NCBI RefSeq assembly: GCF_013359695.1
Contig: NZ_JABFMU010000011.1
Span: 62,001 to 126,000, forward strand
Reading direction: 5' to 3'
DNA length: 64,000 nt
Origin: Pseudomonas sp. C2B4
GTDB lineage: Bacteria > Pseudomonadota > Gammaproteobacteria > Pseudomonadales > Pseudomonadaceae
The notes under the pieces were generated by a model. The model worked only from the letters and a program-made list of their open reading frames with translations. It was not told the DNA's origin and did not search any database. Each line of letters begins with the position of its first letter. Position 1 is the first letter of the stretch. A program made the translations under genes and the position numbers. Positions 62,375 through 64,000 of the stretch are shown here, one piece after another.

Positions 62375-64000
62375 TTAGAAGCTGTAGCTGTAACTGGCGG
62401 CGAAGAAATCGTGGTCACGCAGCGGGTCGTATTCGGCGCTGTTGTCGAACGTGACGTAGCTCAGGTCGACTTTGTGCTGCTTGTTGTAGTCGAAGCTCAC
62501 GCCGACACTTTCGGTGAGGCGGCCTTCGTTGAACTGCCCGTCCATGGACACCCCTTCCACGTCCTGACCGAGGAACACGAACGGCGACGCGGTCACCGAC
62601 GTGCCGAGGAAGTTGGAGTAGTCCAGTTGCCCACGCAGGCGATAGCCCCACGAGAAATCGGTGATGTAGCCATTGTTCTTCGCGCCATCGGGTTGGGTGT
62701 TGCCCAACGAACCCAGGGCACCGGTGCTCGGCGAAGCACCGAAGCCGAAGATGAAGGCGCGACCGTAACGTTCGTTGTCCTTGAAGTCGGGCACGTTGTT
62801 CCATTGGAAGCCCACTTCACCGACCACCGTCAGGTTCTCAGCGCCCAGCACGTTGGGGATCAGGTTCACGGCGTTGAACTGCAGCTGGGTTTTCTCGAAG
62901 CGGTTCCAGCCTTCCGTGAAGGCCACGCGCTGACCGACCACCGACTGTTGCAACTGCGCCAGCGGCCCCACGCCGCCCAGCGCACCGTTGAGCAGGTCGG
63001 CACCGTTGAGTTGCACGGGCTGGTTGGGCGAGTGGCTAAGCTCACCGGCCAGCGACCAGCCTTTGACCGTGGTGGTGAAACTGATGCCGTACAGGCGGAT
63101 GTCTTCCGGGTATTCCCAGCTCGGACCTATACCGCGCAATGCGCCGCCGGCCGGAGCGTTGGGGAACTCATCAGGGACTTTTGGCGCGCTGTTGCGGATG
63201 GCCAGGTACGGCGTGCGCGAGTGATAGTTCATGTAGTAGATGCCCAACTCGCCATCCAGCGCATCCACCGGAATGCGGAAGGCCAGGCCCCATTGGCCGC
63301 TGTCCTTGGGGTCCTTGCCTTTGTTCAATGGCAAGTAGGCGCCGGCGTTGATCGCCTGGGCCGAGGTCAGCGTATTCGGGTTGCCGAGCGTGATGCCGAC
63401 ATCACAACTGCCACCATCACGGGCAATCGCGGTTTCAGTCACCGACCAGTAATGGCCGCACCCTTCCACCGCGGTGTTCTCGTACTTGAGCTGATAGAAA
63501 CCTTCCATGGAAATGCCCGCCGGCAAGCCAAGGTTGAAGTAACCCATCCACAGTGGAATCAGCGCTTCCTTGAGTTCCGTGCCCGGGCGACGCAAGGCCG
63601 GGACATCGAGCGGGTTGATCTGCTTCAGGCCCTGGATATAGAGACTTTCACCCCAGTTCACCACCTGGCGACCCAGGCGCACCTGCAGCGGTGATTCATC
63701 GATGTAAAAGGTGTTGTAGACGTAGGCGTCGAGCAGGTAGACGCCCTTGTACTTTTGCAGGTCCTCATAACCGCGATCCGACAGCGGCGAGTCTTTCTTG
63801 TAACCGTTGGAGATGCTGCCCAGGTTGACGTCTTCGTCTTCCAGCGCTTCGTCATACCAACCCTTGACCCGCACCAGCCCACCCATGTCGCCGTTGCGCA
63901 ACGACACATCGGTGACGAACTTGCCAATGCTGGAAAAACGGTCGCCCTTGTCGTAGTTCAGGTTGCCCGGATCGATACGCCCGGCAAGCCCGCCCTGCTT
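62375..64000 (-). CDS. DUF1302 outer-membrane protein (5' end outside window)
   Basis: The frame is open from the window edge to TAG/TAA at 62375, giving 541 visible C-terminal residues. They form a large beta-barrel-like protein: LRNGDMGGLVRVKGWYDEAL, LDAYVYNTFYIDESPLQVRL, QVVNWGESLYIQGLKQINPL, and a terminal aromatic strand ending ASYSYSF. DUF1302 proteins are outer-membrane barrels often adjacent to DUF1329 and RND genes and to degradation of steroids, terpenes or other hydrophobic compounds. It lies 22 bases upstream of the DUF1329 frame, as one operon. The signal peptide is outside the window. Confidence 0.85.
   Translation of the reverse strand, partial: KQGGLAGRIDPGNLNYDKGDRFSSIGKFVTDVSLRNGDMGGLVRVKGWYDEALEDEDVNLGSISNGYKKDSPLSDRGYEDLQKYKGVYLLDAYVYNTFYIDESPLQVRLGRQVVNWGESLYIQGLKQINPLDVPALRRPGTELKEALIPLWMGYFNLGLPAGISMEGFYQLKYENTAVEGCGHYWSVTETAIARDGGSCDVGITLGNPNTLTSAQAINAGAYLPLNKGKDPKDSGQWGLAFRIPVDALDGELGIYYMNYHSRTPYLAIRNSAPKVPDEFPNAPAGGALRGIGPSWEYPEDIRLYGISFTTTVKGWSLAGELSHSPNQPVQLNGADLLNGALGGVGPLAQLQQSVVGQRVAFTEGWNRFEKTQLQFNAVNLIPNVLGAENLTVVGEVGFQWNNVPDFKDNERYGRAFIFGFGASPSTGALGSLGNTQPDGAKNNGYITDFSWGYRLRGQLDYSNFLGTSVTASPFVFLGQDVEGVSMDGQFNEGRLTESVGVSFDYNKQHKVDLSYVTFDNSAEYDPLRDHDFFAASYSYSF

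Noticed and set aside
62132..63694. 520-codon open frame on the plus strand
   Set aside because: It is antisense to the DUF1302 gene, begins outside any ribosome site and has Arg/Val/His-rich, non-globular composition.

Overview
The window is chromosomal DNA of a fluorescent-group Pseudomonas. Evidence: GC-rich coding DNA with Pseudomonas gene content (gallate gal cluster, OprD porin, orphan cbb3 CcoN, norCBQD, DUF2986 and DUF1289 proteins) and typical inverted pairs of Pseudomonas REP elements (GTAGGAGCGAGCCTGCTCGC and GTGGGAGCGGGCTTGCCCGC types). No rRNA, tRNA, CRISPR array or intact insertion sequence was recognised. Both ends of the window cut genes (a YghU-type glutathione transferase at the left, a DUF1302 outer-membrane protein at the right).

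Layout. 1-10 kb: GST tail, VOC protein, then a small-molecule catabolism region: a solitary glycine-betaine-type binding protein and a BesD/HalD-like Fe(II)/2-oxoglutarate oxygenase divergent from a LysR regulator, followed by a family-3 amino-acid binding protein, three FAD oxidoreductases resembling HcnB/HcnC or opine/hydroxyproline dehydrogenase subunits, and a GcvA-like LysR. 10-18.4 kb: small and housekeeping-accessory genes (DUF2986, DUF1254, Hsp31/HchA, an acyltransferase-SGNH O-acetylase, a membrane-anchored winged-helix protein, the nickel/cobalt DmeR-DmeF pair and two small proteins). 18.4-32.5 kb: respiration under low oxygen or nitrosative stress: an orphan CcoN with its small partner, and norCBQD behind an ANR/DNR-type box, with a NorC that carries two haem c motifs. 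Between them sits an apparently acquired module (haloperoxidase-like hydrolase, isochorismatase-like hydrolase, large winged-helix/NTPase/TPR regulator), followed by a decayed copy of the ccoN leader and 5' end. 32.5-38.3 kb: MscS channel with a cyclic-nucleotide domain, CHASE-GGDEF diguanylate cyclase, patatin-like lipase, plus a decayed fragment of a second patatin gene and copies of a dispersed repeat.

38.4-42.7 kb: MocR regulator with a TIM-barrel isomerase and an MFS carrier, then a tiny very acidic protein. 42.7-52.5 kb: a complete gallate pathway: GalT and GalP for uptake, GalA ring cleavage, GalD, GalB and GalC to pyruvate and oxaloacetate, a regulator with two LysR-type HTH domains, and a Tat-exported amidohydrolase of the lactonase type that may belong to the same pathway. 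52.6-54.4 kb: a double GNAT protein translationally coupled to a PuuE-like deacetylase. 54.5-64 kb: a minus-strand array DUF1302-DUF1329-YCF48-RND/MMPL-DUF1254-DUF1254, a widespread but poorly understood envelope system probably handling hydrophobic compounds. Its DUF1329 gene is interrupted here by one in-frame amber codon.

The most unusual items are the di-haem NorC, the BesD-like oxygenase that keeps the hydroxylase-type Asp ligand, the haloperoxidase/isochorismatase/NTPase-regulator module bracketed by ccoN-leader duplicates, and the DUF1302/1329/YCF48/RND/DUF1254 array.
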